Assembly: GCA_964423205.1 (NCBI GenBank)
Contig: CAYRDX010000001.1
Span: 1-64,000, forward strand
Origin: UBA6168 sp964423205
GTDB lineage: Bacteria; Bacteroidota; Bacteroidia; Chitinophagales; Saprospiraceae
DNA: 64,000 nt
Direction: 5' to 3'
This document shows, piece by piece, positions 35,346 to 44,589 of the stretch; positions within the stretch are counted from its first letter, which is position 1, and each line of letters opens with the position of its first letter. The position numbers and the translations under genes are program-made. The notes beneath the pieces are model-generated. The model made no database searches, was not told the origin of the DNA, and saw nothing but the letters and a program-made list of their open reading frames with translations.

Positions 35346-37805
35346 ATGAAATTCATCTCCAATGCCCAGCTCGACCTCGCTTTCGACTATGTTCGCTACA
35401 CCAACAAAAACCTGTTTCTGACCGGCAAAGCCGGCACCGGCAAAACCACCTTTTTGCAAAAGGTGAAAAAAATGAATTTGAAACGGATGGTTGTGGTTGC
35501 CCCCACAGGTGTCGCTGCCATCAATGCGGGGGGCATGACCATTCATTCGTTTTTCCAGCTTCCTTTTGGGCCTCAAGTGCCGGGTGTTTCAAGTGAGCCG
35601 CAAAATCAAAGAAAGTTTGCAAAGGCAAAAATCAACCTGATGAAAAGCCTCGACCTGCTGGTCATCGATGAAATCAGCATGGTGAGGGCCGATTTACTCG
35701 ATGCGGTGGATTCGGTGCTTCGAAGATTCCGCGACCATTGGCGGCCTTTTGGAGGGGTGCAACTGCTTATGGTTGGGGATTTGCACCAATTGCCCCCGGT
35801 GGTCAATGACGATGAATGGCAATTGTTGCGGCCCTATTACGACACGCCTTATTTTTTCTCTTCCAAAGCACTGTGCGAAAGTTACCCGGTGACGATAGAG
35901 TTGGTGGAAATCTTCCGACAGTCAGATAAGGAATTCATTGACTTGCTCAACAAGGTGCGCAACAACGAGATGAATAGGGAGGTGCTGCAAACTTTGAACA
36001 CCCGCTACAGGTCGAATTTCCAGCCCGCAGATTCGGATAACTACATCACACTCACCTCTCACAACCACACCGCCCATGAAATAAATGCCCGGCACTTGGA
36101 AGCCATTAGGGAGCCTTCTTTCATTTTCAAAGCTAAGGTTCAGGGAGATTTTCCTGAGCATGCCTATCCCAACGAAGAAACCCTCGAACTCAAAGAGGGA
36201 GCACAGGTTATGTTCGTGAAAAACGACCTATCGCCTGAGAAGCTCTATTTTAACGGAAAAATCGGCAGAATTGCCCGGATAGAGCAGGATGCTGTTTACG
36301 TAAAATGCGAAGACATGGAGGAGGAGATTTCCGTGTCGCCGGTTGATTGGAGCAATGTGAAATACACGCTCGATGAACAAACCAAAACGGTGAATGAGGA
36401 TGTAATTGGCGTTTTCACCCAATACCCGTTGAAATTGGCCTGGGCTATCACCATCCACAAGAGCCAGGGGCTAACCTTCGACAGGGCAATAATAGATGCG
36501 CAGGCCGCTTTTGCTCATGGCCAGGTTTACGTGGCACTCAGCCGCTGCAGAAGTTTTGAGGGTATTGTGCTGCGCACCATGATAGACGTGTCCAGCGTGA
36601 AGACCGACATTCAGGTCAGGGATTTTACCCAAAAATCCCGGGAAAATGCGCCTGATGAAACCCAACTCGCCCTGAGCAAAAGGGAGTACCAGCAACTGCT
36701 GCTCAGAGAACTGTTTGGTTTTAAAACGGCGCAAAAATACTTCGACTTACTAAAGCGCAACTTCCTGGAACACCAGAATACGTTGCCCCCTAAGGCGTAT
36801 GAACAGTTCAGGGCGCTCGCTGAAAAAATGAAAAATGAAATCATCGACGTGGCCGGAAAATTCAACCAGCACCTGGAAGTGTTCTTCCGCCAGCCGGAGA
36901 TGCCGGAAGAAAATCTCAAGTTGCAGGAACGCTTGAAAAAGGCAGGAGAGTGGTTTTACAAAAAATTGAATGATGAAGTCCTTTCGGAAATGAAGAAAGT
37001 GGAGGTTTTCAGCGACAACAAGACTGTTTTGAAAACGGTGACTGAGAATATCGACCAGCTACAGAAAGAGATTTACTTAAAAATCGCCTGTTTCGGCTCC
37101 CTCAAATCCTCCTTTTCCGCTCTTGAAATTGTCCGGGTAAAATCGAATGCAGACATCGATTACGAAGCTGCAAAGGTCTTCCGGCCTGCGAAGTCATTTG
37201 ACCGGGTTCCGAAAGACACCCCCAATCCCGAATTGTACCGCCAATTGAAGCAATGGCGTTCTTTCATTGCGGAGGATGCTGGCCTGGAGTTGTACGAAGT
37301 TTTGTCCACAAGAACACTCAACGAACTCGTTCAATACCTTCCTACCGATATCAAATCACTTAAAGGCATAAAAGGAATTGGTTCCGTCAAAAGCGAACGC
37401 TACGGAGCGGAACTAACCGGAATAATTGAAAAGTACTGTACCGAGCACAATATTCCTTCCAACCTGCTCAGCATAAAAGAGCAGAAAAAGGCCCAAACGC
37501 CGGACACTAAACTCCTTAGCTTAACCCTTTTTAAACAGGGTAAATCGATTGATGAAATCGCAAAGGAAAGAGGCTTTGTGCCTGGCACCATCGAAGGGCA
37601 CTTATGCCACTTCATCAGAAAGGGTGAATTGGACATCTCGAAAGCGATGGACCTGGAAGCCATTAAAGAACTCTCGGACTTTTTTCATGCAAATCAATCA
37701 ACCCTGAGTTCTGATGCCAAAGCTCATTTCGGTGAAAAATACTCATGGGGGCAAATCAAGATGGTGGTGGCACATTCGCAGCGGAAGGAGGGAGAAGAGA
37801 TTTAG
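35346..37805 (+). CDS. PIF1-like DNA helicase with HRDC and C-terminal helix-turn-helix domains
   Basis: An 819-residue superfamily 1B helicase. Motif I GKAGTGKT is at residues 27-34, then VVVAPTGVAAINAGG (Ia), LVIDEISMV (II), LLMVGDLHQLPPV (III), ITIHKSQGLTFD (V) and VYVALSRC (VI). The C-terminal region has an HRDC domain (about 628-700; FIAEDAGLELYEVL, LKGIKGIGSVKSERYG) and a helix-turn-helix domain (about 725-770; GKSIDEIAKERGFVPGTIEG). PIF1/Dda-type enzymes unwind 5' to 3' and clear structured DNA. This three-part arrangement is common in Bacteroidota. Confidence 0.92.
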   Translation: MKFISNAQLDLAFDYVRYTNKNLFLTGKAGTGKTTFLQKVKKMNLKRMVVVAPTGVAAINAGGMTIHSFFQLPFGPQVPGVSSEPQNQRKFAKAKINLMKSLDLLVIDEISMVRADLLDAVDSVLRRFRDHWRPFGGVQLLMVGDLHQLPPVVNDDEWQLLRPYYDTPYFFSSKALCESYPVTIELVEIFRQSDKEFIDLLNKVRNNEMNREVLQTLNTRYRSNFQPADSDNYITLTSHNHTAHEINARHLEAIREPSFIFKAKVQGDFPEHAYPNEETLELKEGAQVMFVKNDLSPEKLYFNGKIGRIARIEQDAVYVKCEDMEEEISVSPVDWSNVKYTLDEQTKTVNEDVIGVFTQYPLKLAWAITIHKSQGLTFDRAIIDAQAAFAHGQVYVALSRCRSFEGIVLRTMIDVSSVKTDIQVRDFTQKSRENAPDETQLALSKREYQQLLLRELFGFKTAQKYFDLLKRNFLEHQNTLPPKAYEQFRALAEKMKNEIIDVAGKFNQHLEVFFRQPEMPEENLKLQERLKKAGEWFYKKLNDEVLSEMKKVEVFSDNKTVLKTVTENIDQLQKEIYLKIACFGSLKSSFSALEIVRVKSNADIDYEAAKVFRPAKSFDRVPKDTPNPELYRQLKQWRSFIAEDAGLELYEVLSTRTLNELVQYLPTDIKSLKGIKGIGSVKSERYGAELTGIIEKYCTEHNIPSNLLSIKEQKKAQTPDTKLLSLTLFKQGKSIDEIAKERGFVPGTIEGHLCHFIRKGELDISKAMDLEAIKELSDFFHANQSTLSSDAKAHFGEKYSWGQIKMVVAHSQRKEGEEI

Positions 37806-37951
37806 ATTGTTCTCTCATTTGATGAGCATGCCGGGTATTTCTCCGCACAAGAGTTCGTTTGTAAAATTGAAATTCAGCAGTGTGAGTTATGCCGGTGGGC
37901 TTAAAATTAGCGTTGGCTTTCCTGTGAAAAAGGACTATTTCTGAAAAAATT

Positions 37952-38194
37952 ATGTCCATGGGAAATATTTATTCCGCTTATGACCAGGTAGCAACCATAC
38001 TTACAAAATTGGGTCCCCGGGAAGTAATGGAACTCAAAGCCTCGGAAGAAATGCAAAAGCGCCTTGAATTACTGCTGGACAAATCGAGAAAAAATTCTAT
38101 TTCGAGAGAAGAAAAGGATGAACTCGACCATTTCATTGTATTAGAAAGACTGATTCGTTTGGCAAAAATAAGGGCTTACCAATCTGAATCATGA
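37952..38194 (+). CDS. Small helical protein paired with an HNH endonuclease
   Basis: An 80-residue, helix-rich, charged protein (ATILTKLGPREVMELKASEE, ISREEKDELDHFIVLERLIR). It overlaps the HNH gene by four bases (ATGA). Small proteins of this type directly upstream of a short HNH nuclease form a recurring two-gene unit in Bacteroidota and cyanobacteria. An inhibitor or antitoxin role has been suggested by such pairing but is inference here. Confidence 0.7.
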   Translation: MSMGNIYSAYDQVATILTKLGPREVMELKASEEMQKRLELLLDKSRKNSISREEKDELDHFIVLERLIRLAKIRAYQSES

Positions 38195-38605
38195 GTTTAT
38201 ATATCCCCGTTGAACTTCGGATTGAAGTGGCAAAAAAGGCCAATTATTGTTGTGAATACTGCCGGATTCCGGAGCATTTCTCATTTTTTAAGTTTCACAT
38301 AGACCATATAATCAGCCAAAAACATGGTGGGCAAACTCTTGTTGAAACCCTGGCGTATTCCTGTTCTGTTTGCAACGAAAACAAAGGCTCCGACATCGCG
38401 GCGTTTATTGATAACACTGAAGTCATGGTCCGTTTCTTCCATCCGCACAAAGACATTTGGGGGAGAACATTTTGTGCTGGATGATTCGGGAGTAATTTCA
38501 GCCAAGACTGATATAGGAGCAGCCGCAGTAAAAATCCTCAGGCTTAATCACCCGGACAGTATTATTGAGCGCCGGGCTTTGATTGAAAAAGGATGGAGGT
38601 TTTGA
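38191..38605 (+). pseudogene. HNH endonuclease, frameshifted in a G run
   Basis: The first 90 residues are a normal HNH nuclease: zinc-type CEYCRIP, HIDHIISQKHGG and CSVCNENKGSD. The frame then ends early at 38484 after IWGRTFCAG. Removing one G from TGGGGGA (38459-38465) restores WGEHFVLDDSGVISAKTDIG and a normal tail ending IIERRALIEKGWRF at 38605, exactly as in full-length relatives of about 137 residues. It is either a recent +1 frameshift or a sequencing error. The catalytic centre is upstream of the lesion, so a truncated protein might keep some activity. Confidence 0.8.
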
Positions 38606-38814
38606 TAGTGATTAAGTGCATTTCAAAAAAGTAATTTCCAGCAGTTCACTGTAAGTATTTCACGTGAATTTCCCCGGTTAACTGATGAAATTTAGTTAAT
38701 AAATTTCTCCAAAACCCAATCTGCCTGTTGCACAAGGTGATATGAGCTTCGATAGGATGCTCCAAAGATTCAATAAACATCTCACCAATAAAGCAAGTAG
38801 ATAGGATGAATTCT

Positions 38815-40116
38815 TTAAATCACCTCTTCTACATACTTCCTGAAATTATCCAGAATTGCCTGCCATCCCTGCTGCTGCAGGTCAACGGAATTCATGGTTT
38901 CCGCTTCAAATGTTTCCAGGATAAAAGTACCGGCATCTGTCGTCGTGAACCCAACCTGCGCTTTTCGACCATCGCCCATGGTGAATTCCAAACGCTCATG
39001 TTTTTCCACTTTGTCGTAAATTCCCCAGAAGTCGAAACCGAAGCTGCCGTCTTTGGCCTCCATGCGATAGTTGAACTTACCGCCTGCACGCAGGTCGTTA
39101 TCTGCTTCGGGGCAGTGCCAGTCGTCAGAGGCGTGGTTCCACTTGACAATGTGTTCAGGTTGTGTCCAGCAGTCCCAAACCTTTTCTATGGGTACTGATA
39201 TGGTCGTTTGAACCGCAATAATAGTTTTCGAGGTTCCATCGGCAGCATCGCGAAGTTTCTGAATGTCAATTTTTTGCATGTTCATCATGGCACCTGTAGC
39301 ACGTTGAGCCCTTTCCGGATCGGGGTCGCCAATTAACTGAATCAACTCATCCGGAACAATCTGCCATGATACGCCATAAGGGTCTTTCAGCCAGCCGCAT
39401 TGACTTTCCGCCCCTCCATCGGCAGTGAGTTTTTCCCAGTAATAATCTACCTCTTCCTGTCCTTTGCAACTAACCACAAATGAAAGCGCCTCATTGAAAC
39501 TGAAATCTGCTCCCATGGTATCGTCCATAACCATAAAGGTTTGGTGGCCTCCAAGCCGGAACTGTGCATGCATCACCTTGCCTTCGTTTTTTTTGTCATC
39601 AGCGCCATAGTGCAAAATGCCATCCACTGTTGAACCATCGAAAACCGAAGTGTACAGTTTCAAGGCAGCCTCAGCTTTACCACTGCGTTCCCCGGTAAAC
39701 AGCAGTGAGGGAACAAATTGGCGATTGCCCACGTCGGATAGTTTACCATAAGAAATCTGCCACGACAAACCGTAGCGGTCCTGTATCCAGCCGTATTTTT
39801 CACTCCAGGGATACTTGTCGAGTGGCATTAGTGCTGTCCCACCTTCAGAAAGTACTTTCCAGGCAGCATCTACTTCTTCCTCTGTTTCCAGGGTGGCATA
39901 AAATGAAGCAGAAGGATTGAATTTGAAATGCGGACCACCGTTTAACGCACTGAAGAGCTGACCGTTCAGAGAAAAATCCACTATAAAAACGGATTCACCC
40001 TGCCGCTGTACATTTTCAATTTTGGAGTTTTTGAAAATGGAGGTGTATAATTTGGCAGCTTCTTCAGCCTGCGTGTCGAACCAGAGGAAAGGGGTAAGCG
40101 GTTGATTAATTGACAT
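38815..40116 (-). CDS. Three-domain fusion: two PhnB-like VOC domains plus AHSA1/SRPBCC domain
   Basis: A 433-residue cytosolic protein. Residues 1-125 and about 130-265 are two PhnB/3-demethylubiquinone-methyltransferase-like VOC units, each with a characteristic end (YGLSWQISYG; YGVSWQIVPDELI). Residues about 290-433 form an AHSA1-type SRPBCC domain (ISVPIEKVWDCWTQPEHIVKWN; FNYRMEAKDGSFGFDFWG). Genes for the same kinds of domains stand singly a little downstream (40956-42363), so the fusion and the separate genes probably belong to one gene family expansion. Ligands are unknown. Confidence 0.88.
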   Translation of the reverse strand: MSINQPLTPFLWFDTQAEEAAKLYTSIFKNSKIENVQRQGESVFIVDFSLNGQLFSALNGGPHFKFNPSASFYATLETEEEVDAAWKVLSEGGTALMPLDKYPWSEKYGWIQDRYGLSWQISYGKLSDVGNRQFVPSLLFTGERSGKAEAALKLYTSVFDGSTVDGILHYGADDKKNEGKVMHAQFRLGGHQTFMVMDDTMGADFSFNEALSFVVSCKGQEEVDYYWEKLTADGGAESQCGWLKDPYGVSWQIVPDELIQLIGDPDPERAQRATGAMMNMQKIDIQKLRDAADGTSKTIIAVQTTISVPIEKVWDCWTQPEHIVKWNHASDDWHCPEADNDLRAGGKFNYRMEAKDGSFGFDFWGIYDKVEKHERLEFTMGDGRKAQVGFTTTDAGTFILETFEAETMNSVDLQQQGWQAILDNFRKYVEEVI

Positions 40117-40238
40117 GATGGTCAGTTTGATTAAAGATGAATAAATGCTTAATTTCGTGAGGTCAAAATATCAAAAGACAATCTTTTCTTTTCGCTCATT
40201 GTTAACAATTAAAGCGTTTTACTACAAAAAACTCAATT

Positions 40239-40922
40239 ATGTTCGATCCAGGTTTAGAGGCGCGCTTATTGGAAACCCCGTCATTGCCTTTGTTACTTGA
40301 CCGCATAAGGCACCGTCTGGATGACGAAAAATTGAAACGTGCGGAATTCCGTTCCTGGCTAACAGAGGATTCCAAAGCTGAATTCATTAATGGTAACGTA
40401 GTTATGCATACTCCTGCTTCTGATGCACATAATGAAGCTAATGGCCAGCTATTCCGAATTGTCAGCCTGTATGCGGATTTACATAAACTCGGAAAAGTCA
40501 GGATCGAAAAAGCTCTTATTGGCTTGACCCGTAACGATTACGAACCTGATATAGCTTTCTGGCGTAACGAAATAGCTGATAGCTTTGAACCCGGAATGAG
40601 CGTTTACCCGGTTCCTGACTTTATTGTTGAGGTGCTTTCACCCGGCAAAGAAAACGAAATCAGAGACACTGAAACCAAGTTCGAAGATTACGCAGCACAT
40701 CAGGTAAAAGAATATTGGATTGTCGATCCTCAAAAACAAACAGTAGAACAATACCTTCTTTCTGAAACCAATCCCGTCATGTATGAACTTTATAAAAAGG
40801 CTATACTCACCGATAATATTGAAAGTAAAATGCTGACTGGTTTTGTCATCCCTGTAAAAGCCATTTTTGATGCGGAGGCAAATGCCAAAGCTGTGCAAAA
40901 TATTTTTACCAAAAGCATTTAA
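40239..40922 (+). CDS. Uma2 family (DUF820) putative restriction-endonuclease-fold protein
   Basis: A 227-residue protein with the PD-(D/E)xK-type fold of Uma2: KAEFINGNVVMHTPAS, YEPDIAFW, FIVEVLSPGKENEIRD and TKFEDYAAHQVKEYWIVDPQ. The expected catalytic Asp, Glu and Lys are all visible in these segments. Uma2 proteins are numerous in some genomes and their biological role is unsettled. It stands alone between genes on the opposite strand. Confidence 0.85.
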   Translation: MFDPGLEARLLETPSLPLLLDRIRHRLDDEKLKRAEFRSWLTEDSKAEFINGNVVMHTPASDAHNEANGQLFRIVSLYADLHKLGKVRIEKALIGLTRNDYEPDIAFWRNEIADSFEPGMSVYPVPDFIVEVLSPGKENEIRDTETKFEDYAAHQVKEYWIVDPQKQTVEQYLLSETNPVMYELYKKAILTDNIESKMLTGFVIPVKAIFDAEANAKAVQNIFTKSI

Positions 40923-40955
40923 TTTACTCCCTTATTTATTCGAAAAGAACTACTC

Positions 40956-41381
40956 CTAGCTCTCCGCAATCTCCTTCACCACTGCCAACGCCTTCGGAAA
41001 AATATCGTTGAAGTAATCTACGTATTTGCTGTCCATATCGATAGTTGCTTCAAGTAGAGTAACACCATCCAGTTCACTTAAGGTGTAATTTTCAAAAACA
41101 CCAGACCAACTGGCAGAGTAATCTTCCACACCCTCTTTGATCTCTCCCAGGTGCTCAAAAGACATGAATTCATTGGGAATAAGCTTTGCGATTCGGGAGA
41201 CCATGCCACTGCCGCTGGGTGCGAGAAATTTGATTTTACCGCCCTCCTTCCAGTCGCTTTCGGCATAAGAACCTTCCGTGAAAGCTGAAGTCCAACGGCG
41301 GTAGTTGGCGTCATCCCAGAGTGCATGCCATACTCGTTCAGGGGTGGAGTTGATTTCGATTGAGAATTTGATTTTTTCCAT
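40956..41381 (-). CDS. AHSA1/SRPBCC domain protein
   Basis: From the ATG at 41381 (MEKIKFSIEINSTPERVWHA), 141 residues. STPERVWHALWDDANYRRWT is the standard start of an AHSA1 domain and the C-terminal helix DYFNDIFPKALAVVKEIAES completes the helix-grip fold. It is the last of four minus-strand genes for small ligand-binding folds. Confidence 0.85.
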   Translation of the reverse strand: MEKIKFSIEINSTPERVWHALWDDANYRRWTSAFTEGSYAESDWKEGGKIKFLAPSGSGMVSRIAKLIPNEFMSFEHLGEIKEGVEDYSASWSGVFENYTLSELDGVTLLEATIDMDSKYVDYFNDIFPKALAVVKEIAES

Positions 41382-41471
41382 TCCTGTGATTTTAAGAAAA
41401 TTTGACCTGACTAAACAACAGGTCAAACCGCTGAGGTGTACATTTTATTTATTCAAATGAGGTTACAGAGT

Positions 41472-41915
41472 TTAAACCTTCTCCGCACAGTTAAACATCC
41501 ATAACACGCCGTATTTATCCTTGCAACTGCCGAAATAGGCACCCCAAAACATTTCCTGCGGTTCCTGTTCCACCGTTCCTCCTGCAGATAGGGCCTTAAA
41601 AAGCCGGTCGGTTTCTGCACGGGTGTCGGGTTCAAGGTTGATATAGACGTTGTTTCCCTTATTCACTTTAAAACCGAACTCTTCCGGCGCATCGGAGCCC
41701 ATGAGCACGTTTGCACCTCCGAGGATAGGTAATGACACATGCATAACCTGGTTTTTTACAGCATCGGAAATTGGAGCTTGCCCCTCCATGGGCGGCATGT
41801 CCCCGAACCTGTTTATGCCGTCGCCTTCGAATTCACCGCCAAAAACGGATTTATAGAAATTGAACGCTTCTTCAGTTTGATTGGGGAAGTTGAGATAGAT
41901 GGATACTCTTGCCAT
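41472..41915 (-). CDS. VOC (PhnB-like glyoxalase superfamily) protein
   Basis: 147 residues: MARVSIYLNFPNQTEEAFNF, FYKSVFGGEF, GADVLM-like GGANVLMGSDAPEEFG and the ending GSCKDKYGVLWMFN. PhnB-like VOC proteins have unknown substrates. Closely similar to the next gene upstream, suggesting tandem duplication. A 25-base gap separates them. Confidence 0.88.
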   Translation of the reverse strand: MARVSIYLNFPNQTEEAFNFYKSVFGGEFEGDGINRFGDMPPMEGQAPISDAVKNQVMHVSLPILGGANVLMGSDAPEEFGFKVNKGNNVYINLEPDTRAETDRLFKALSAGGTVEQEPQEMFWGAYFGSCKDKYGVLWMFNCAEKV

Positions 41916-41940
41916 GATTATGATATTTATTGTTTGAAAG

Positions 41941-42363
41941 TTATTGCGGGTAGTCGTAGTTCACCATCCACTGCACGCCAAATTTATCGGCAAACATTCC
42001 GAAATAGGCACCCCAGAAAGTGTCTTCAAGCGGCATTGAAATCCGGCCCCCTTCGGATAAACCATTAAATAGCCGGGTTGCTTCTTCTTTGCTGTCCGCA
42101 TTAATGGATACATTGAAGAGGTTTCCCTGAATGCCATTGGGAAAGGATGGCGGGCAATCGCTGCCCATCAGTGTGGTATTGCCAACCTGCAACGCCACGT
42201 GCAGGACCTTGTTCGCATGACTTGCGGGAATGGGTTCGTTACCCGAAGGCATATCGCTGAAACGGGAAAACATGGCAAATTCAACTCCGAACACAGATTT
42301 GTAATGGTTGAAGGCCTCTTCACAGTTGCCGTTATAATTGAGATAAACATTGAGTTGCGCCAT
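41941..42363 (-). CDS. VOC (PhnB-like glyoxalase superfamily) protein
   Basis: 140 residues with the same fold as its neighbour (LNVYLNYNGNCEEAFNHYKS, TTLMGSDCPPSF, FADKFGVQWMVNYDYP). The shared DTFWGAYFGM / EMFWGAYFGS segments show the two are paralogues. First gene of a VOC-VOC-AHSA1 run. Confidence 0.88.
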   Translation of the reverse strand: MAQLNVYLNYNGNCEEAFNHYKSVFGVEFAMFSRFSDMPSGNEPIPASHANKVLHVALQVGNTTLMGSDCPPSFPNGIQGNLFNVSINADSKEEATRLFNGLSEGGRISMPLEDTFWGAYFGMFADKFGVQWMVNYDYPQ

Positions 42364-42448
42364 TGTTGAAGGTTGAATTTATAAAAATAATTGTTTTAAA
42401 ATTAGGCCAAAGTTATTCCTTTTGAAAAATTAAAAAACTATTTGTTTA

Positions 42449-42811
42449 TTATTTTTTCTTTTTCTGTAAATTTTCTTCAACCCTGAATTGCACAATTTGG
42501 GAAATCAGATCTAATGGTATGGGGGCATTTAGTGGAAACTGTACGGAACCTTTGCCTTGTTTGTATTTCGATAATTCTTTTGCAAATGCCTCATGACCGG
42601 AAGGTGTGGCGTAAAAGCCAATGTGGTTTTTGAAAGCGGCAAAGTACACCAGTGGCCATCCGTTCAGTTTATATGCCGGCATCGCATAAGCGATGGTTTC
42701 AGTTGCCTTCGGTGCAGCACTCCTGATGGTATTTCGCACATTTTGCAGCACTTCCTGGACTTCGGGCGGGAAGCCTGAAATGTAATCATCCACGTTTTTC
42801 GCTTTTTCCAC
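42449..42811 (-). CDS. DUF1801 (YdhG-like) protein
   Basis: 120 residues: VDDYISGFPPEVQEVLQNVR, ETIAYAMPAYKLNGWPLVYF, HIGFYATPSGHEAF and GKGSVQFPLNAPIPLDLI are all typical DUF1801 segments. Function unknown; often beside AHSA1 and VOC genes, as here. The C-terminus ends in a lysine run. Confidence 0.88.
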   Translation of the reverse strand: MEKAKNVDDYISGFPPEVQEVLQNVRNTIRSAAPKATETIAYAMPAYKLNGWPLVYFAAFKNHIGFYATPSGHEAFAKELSKYKQGKGSVQFPLNAPIPLDLISQIVQFRVEENLQKKKK

Positions 42812-42857
42812 TGACTACTGGTTTATGCTTTATCGAATCAAATTGCCACACCAAAAA

Positions 42858-43013
42858 ATGAAGGAGAGCATTAGGATAATAAAGGATTTATTGGAAGGCA
42901 AAGTTGAAAACGAATGCCACAGGGAAAAGTTGCTTAGGAGCAAAAGCGAACAATTAGGTGAGGTGGGGTTGTTTCTTTTGCGCAAAATTCAAAACCAACT
43001 GAGCTTATTTTAA
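42858..43013 (+). CDS. Possible small protein upstream of the NAD(P)-binding gene
   Basis: A 51-residue frame from the ATG at 42858 (MKESIRIIKDLLEGKVENEC), charged and helical, ending three bases before the next gene. Composition is protein-like, but I recognise no family, so this is tentative. Confidence 0.4.
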   Translation: MKESIRIIKDLLEGKVENECHREKLLRSKSEQLGEVGLFLLRKIQNQLSLF

Positions 43014-43016
43014 ATT

Positions 43017-43682
43017 ATGACCATCAAAACGATTATCACAGGTTCTACGGGCATGGTAGGAGAAGGCGTGTTGCATACAGCCCTTGCCGATCCCAGGGTA
43101 GAAAAAGTACTCGTTATCAACCGCAAACCTTGCGGTGTCCAACACAACAAACTCACCGAAATCATCCACACTGATTTCCATGATTTCTCTATAATCGAAT
43201 CCCGACTTTCCGGCTACAATGCCTGCTATTTCTGCCTTGGCGTTTCCTCTTTGGGCAAGAATGAAGAGCAATACCGCCACCTGACTTACGAACTGACCAT
43301 ACACGTGGCTACTACCCTGTCGAAGCTGAACCCGGACATGACCTTTTGTTATGTATCCGGCGCAGGAACCGACGGAACCGAAAAAGGTCGCAGCATGTGG
43401 GCACGGGTAAAAGGTAAAACGGAAAATGACCTGACAAAACTGCCGTTTAAAGCTGTTTTCAATTTCCGTCCGGGTTACATACAACCCATACCGGGATTGA
43501 AAAACACAAACAAGATGTACAAATACCTTGACTGGCTGTACCCTTTCTGGAAAGCAGTATTCCCGAAATACGTCGTCAAGCTGGAGGAAGTAGGAAGGGC
43601 CATGCTTAATGTGACTGAAAAGGGATATGACAAGAAGGTGCTGGAGTGTGGGGATATTGTCAATGTGGCACAATCAAAATAG
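43017..43682 (+). CDS. NAD(P)-binding Rossmann-fold protein (SDR/NmrA-like)
   Basis: 221 residues. TIKTIITGSTGMVGEGVL is an atypical SDR dinucleotide-binding motif (GxxGxxG). LVINRKPCG follows strand 2, and FCYVSGAGTDGTEKGRSMWA carries the equivalent of the SDR catalytic region, but the YxxxK motif is replaced by WARVKGKTE. The family is often annotated as an epimerase. Substrate unknown. Confidence 0.8.
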   Translation: MTIKTIITGSTGMVGEGVLHTALADPRVEKVLVINRKPCGVQHNKLTEIIHTDFHDFSIIESRLSGYNACYFCLGVSSLGKNEEQYRHLTYELTIHVATTLSKLNPDMTFCYVSGAGTDGTEKGRSMWARVKGKTENDLTKLPFKAVFNFRPGYIQPIPGLKNTNKMYKYLDWLYPFWKAVFPKYVVKLEEVGRAMLNVTEKGYDKKVLECGDIVNVAQSK

Positions 43683-43940
43683 ATGTTACCTCCCTGCTAC
43701 TCAGTAATCGGCGCAAATGTCAAGAAGGAGAAGTTCAATTATTGGGTACATAAAATGTAGTCCTTTTGACTTCATGTTTCAAAAAATCAAAATAATTTGC
43801 CGCTATCTGAATTTTATGCTGAAAAAATCATTATTTGGCAGCGAATCTTTGGATAGATAGAAGAATGTCCGCTATTTTATTGGTAATCGACTATCGTTTA
43901 ATGACTTAGAAAAAGCTTTATTAATTCAAACTCTTCTCAC

Positions 43941-44330
43941 ATGAAAATCTTTTCAAAACTACTTTTACCGCTCCTGGTAGGGTGCACTGTTTTTTTCGCA
44001 GGCTTTAAACCCCTCGAACCACCCGTAGCTCCTGCCAAAGGTTTTTACCCTAAAAAGGTTAATGCCATTATTCAGGACAAATGTTATGGCTGCCACAGCA
44101 CAGAAGGCAAGAATGAAAAACCCAAAAAGGCTTTGAATTGGGACGAATTGAGTAATCTGCCTGCAAAAGAGCAACTTGAAAAGACACAGCAAATAATAGC
44201 AGTTTTGGAAAAGGGCACGATGCCACCGGCATTCCTGGTGAACAGGAGTCCTGAAAAAAAACTGGCAGATAAGGAGGTGGTCAAAATGAAAAAATGGGCT
44301 GTTAAACTGACAAAAAAGCTGTCGAAGTAG
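43941..44330 (+). CDS. Heme-binding domain protein (single CxxCH)
   Basis: A 129-residue exported protein: signal peptide (about 1-22), then VNAIIQDKCYGCHSTEGKNE with one CxxCH c-type heme site, and LEKGTMPPAFLVNRSPEKKL, whose Met may be the distal ligand. Matches the small cytochrome-like haem_bd family of Bacteroidota. A terminator follows. Confidence 0.8.
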   Translation: MKIFSKLLLPLLVGCTVFFAGFKPLEPPVAPAKGFYPKKVNAIIQDKCYGCHSTEGKNEKPKKALNWDELSNLPAKEQLEKTQQIIAVLEKGTMPPAFLVNRSPEKKLADKEVVKMKKWAVKLTKKLSK

Positions 44331-44356
44331 CCCTGATAAACATTATCCCATTTCAA

Positions 44357-44391
44357 AAAAAGAGGCTGACGGTCAATGTTAGCCTCTTTTT
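44357..44391 (+). terminator. Terminator after the heme-binding gene
   Basis: Perfect 11-base-pair stem AAAAAGAGGCT/AGCCTCTTTTT with a 13-base loop. The T-rich arm continues as TGTTTAATTTG. Confidence 0.85.
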
Positions 44392-44496
44392 GTTTAATTT
44401 GTATTAATTTTTTTAGACAATTTTTTGGTTAGATCTCTTAATCTAAAAGTCAGATATTCAGATATTTAGTCGAATTTCTAATCATTTCTATTTCCT

Positions 44497-44587
44497 TTTT
44501 TTGTTTAATTATTTATTGATTTTATTGAACAATAAACTCGCCTTTGTTGTCTTGTTTAGGAAATTTGATAAATAATTAAACAAAATG
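44497..44587 (+). promoter_or_regulatory. Possible CarH operator region upstream of the sigma-factor gene
   Basis: TTGTTTAATTATTTATTG (about 44501-44518), CTTGTTTAGG (about 44545) and the inverted ATAATTAAACAA (about 44573-44584) lie just before the ECF sigma gene. A further CTAAACAAACC occurs at about 45163, upstream of the MerR-type gene. Repeated TGTTTA half-sites would suit a MerR-family repressor. Assignment to CarH is inference from position. Confidence 0.4.
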
Positions 44588-44589
44588 CC

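Noticed and set aside
43005..43673. 222-codon minus-strand frame over the NAD(P)-binding gene
   Set aside because: It is a shadow of a gene with a clear Rossmann motif.
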